Positions 18,572 through 18,936 of a stretch of 18,936 nucleotides of DNA are shown here, in pieces (the stretch's first letter is position 1; each line of letters opens with the position of its first letter). The notes under the pieces are model-generated. The model did not search any database and was not told the DNA's origin. It worked only from the letters and a program-made list of their open reading frames with translations. Origin of the DNA: Tetmemena sp. SeJ-2015 (Eukaryota; Ciliophora; Spirotrichea; Sporadotrichida; Oxytrichidae); NCBI GenBank assembly GCA_027382625.1, contig JAJKFJ010021152.1, positions 1 through 18,936 of the forward strand, given 5' to 3'. The translations under genes and the position numbers were made by a program.

Positions 18572-18827
18572 TAAATTGCATGTTTTAAAGTTCTATTTCC
18601 CTACTTTTGACCTCGTCCAAACTGTCTTGAAATTTCTTTTATCTCACTCGTTTGAATTCATCATAGCTTACATTAAAAAATCCCATTGCTCTTTAATTTT
18701 ACTATATATTTCTAATTTAATTAGCAATAAATTACATTATCACAAAGATTATTGCTAAGATTAAATTTTTTATGGAGATTAGTTTTAGGTTAATAATCTC
18801 TTTTAATATAAGAAGACGTTTACTATT
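18572..18827. other. AT-rich spacer, nothing recognised
   Basis: An open frame at 18576-18758 has hydrophobic, low-complexity composition and no protein-like motifs. No repeats were seen before the transposon end at 18828. Confidence 0.45.
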
Positions 18828-18936
18828 GTAAGAATCAAGGGTGAAGTCAAAATTGCAAAAATAAATCAAAGCTCAGACAAAAGTCTTCTCCTATATGCAG
18901 GATAAAAAATTTGACCCGTGCCAGAATAATTGACTC
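18828..18936. mobile_element. End of a second transposon copy, cut by the window
   Basis: Direct copy of 14467-14570 with small differences. If orientation is conserved, a second element of the same family runs rightwards from here, with its transposase again on the minus strand. Confidence 0.65.

Noticed and set aside
14467..18936. LTR retrotransposon with long direct repeats
   Set aside because: The encoded enzyme has Tc1/mariner-type motifs, with no reverse transcriptase, primer-binding site or polypurine tract seen.
1..18936. tRNA, rRNA, CRISPR arrays, bacterial promoters or operons
   Set aside because: No cloverleaf, rRNA core or spaced repeat array was recognised by eye, and the sequence is eukaryotic in character. 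A covariance-model scan was not possible here.

Overview
The window looks like germline (micronuclear-type) DNA of a ciliate. Reading frames that carry recognisable protein sequence are open only if TAA and TAG are read as Gln and TGA is the stop. The clearest case is a 310-codon frame at 17151..16219 (minus), and Trp is always TGG there. This is the ciliate nuclear code. The background is very AT-rich, gene pieces are short and separated by long non-coding stretches, and there is a Tc1/mariner-superfamily transposase of the kind known from ciliate germlines (TBE/Tec). A hypotrich such as Oxytricha or Stylonychia is my best guess, but the sequence does not prove it. Only TGA stops frames in AT-rich DNA, so open frames of 50-100 codons arise by chance. 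I therefore rest gene calls on protein character, and confidences are modest.

Layout. 1-8500 is repeat country. Five diverged copies of a ~400-bp MITE-like family (A-E) lie here, with two long foldback (near-perfect palindrome) elements of 639 and 674 bp. Each foldback has a 147-nt loop, and one is inserted inside MITE copy B. A short piece of a LamG-like gene lies at 2945-3142 (minus). 8513-9070 (minus) holds another gene piece that may belong to the same gene or family. 9900-13010 (plus) holds a chain of coding-like blocks, possibly one membrane protein with a weakly kinase-like C-terminal part. 13741-14469 (minus) is the best host gene piece, a LamG-like beta-rich protein. Its frame is broken by one TGA inside a 48-bp segment flanked by GCAT repeats, a candidate IES. 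14467-17151 is a GC-richer transposon: a terminal repeat, an iteron-like array, and a transposase of ~790 codons broken by several frameshifts. 17110-17431 and 18227-18571 (plus) are two further coding-like stretches, and the window ends in a second copy of the transposon's terminal repeat.

A technical warning matters for all of this. Several blocks consist almost only of A and T runs with scattered GGG/CCC. Where such a block covers one arm of a palindrome or one MITE copy, the sequence is scrambled relative to its partner, while outside the block the partners match almost perfectly. These blocks, and many single-base frameshifts at homopolymers, therefore look like poor consensus sequence rather than biology.
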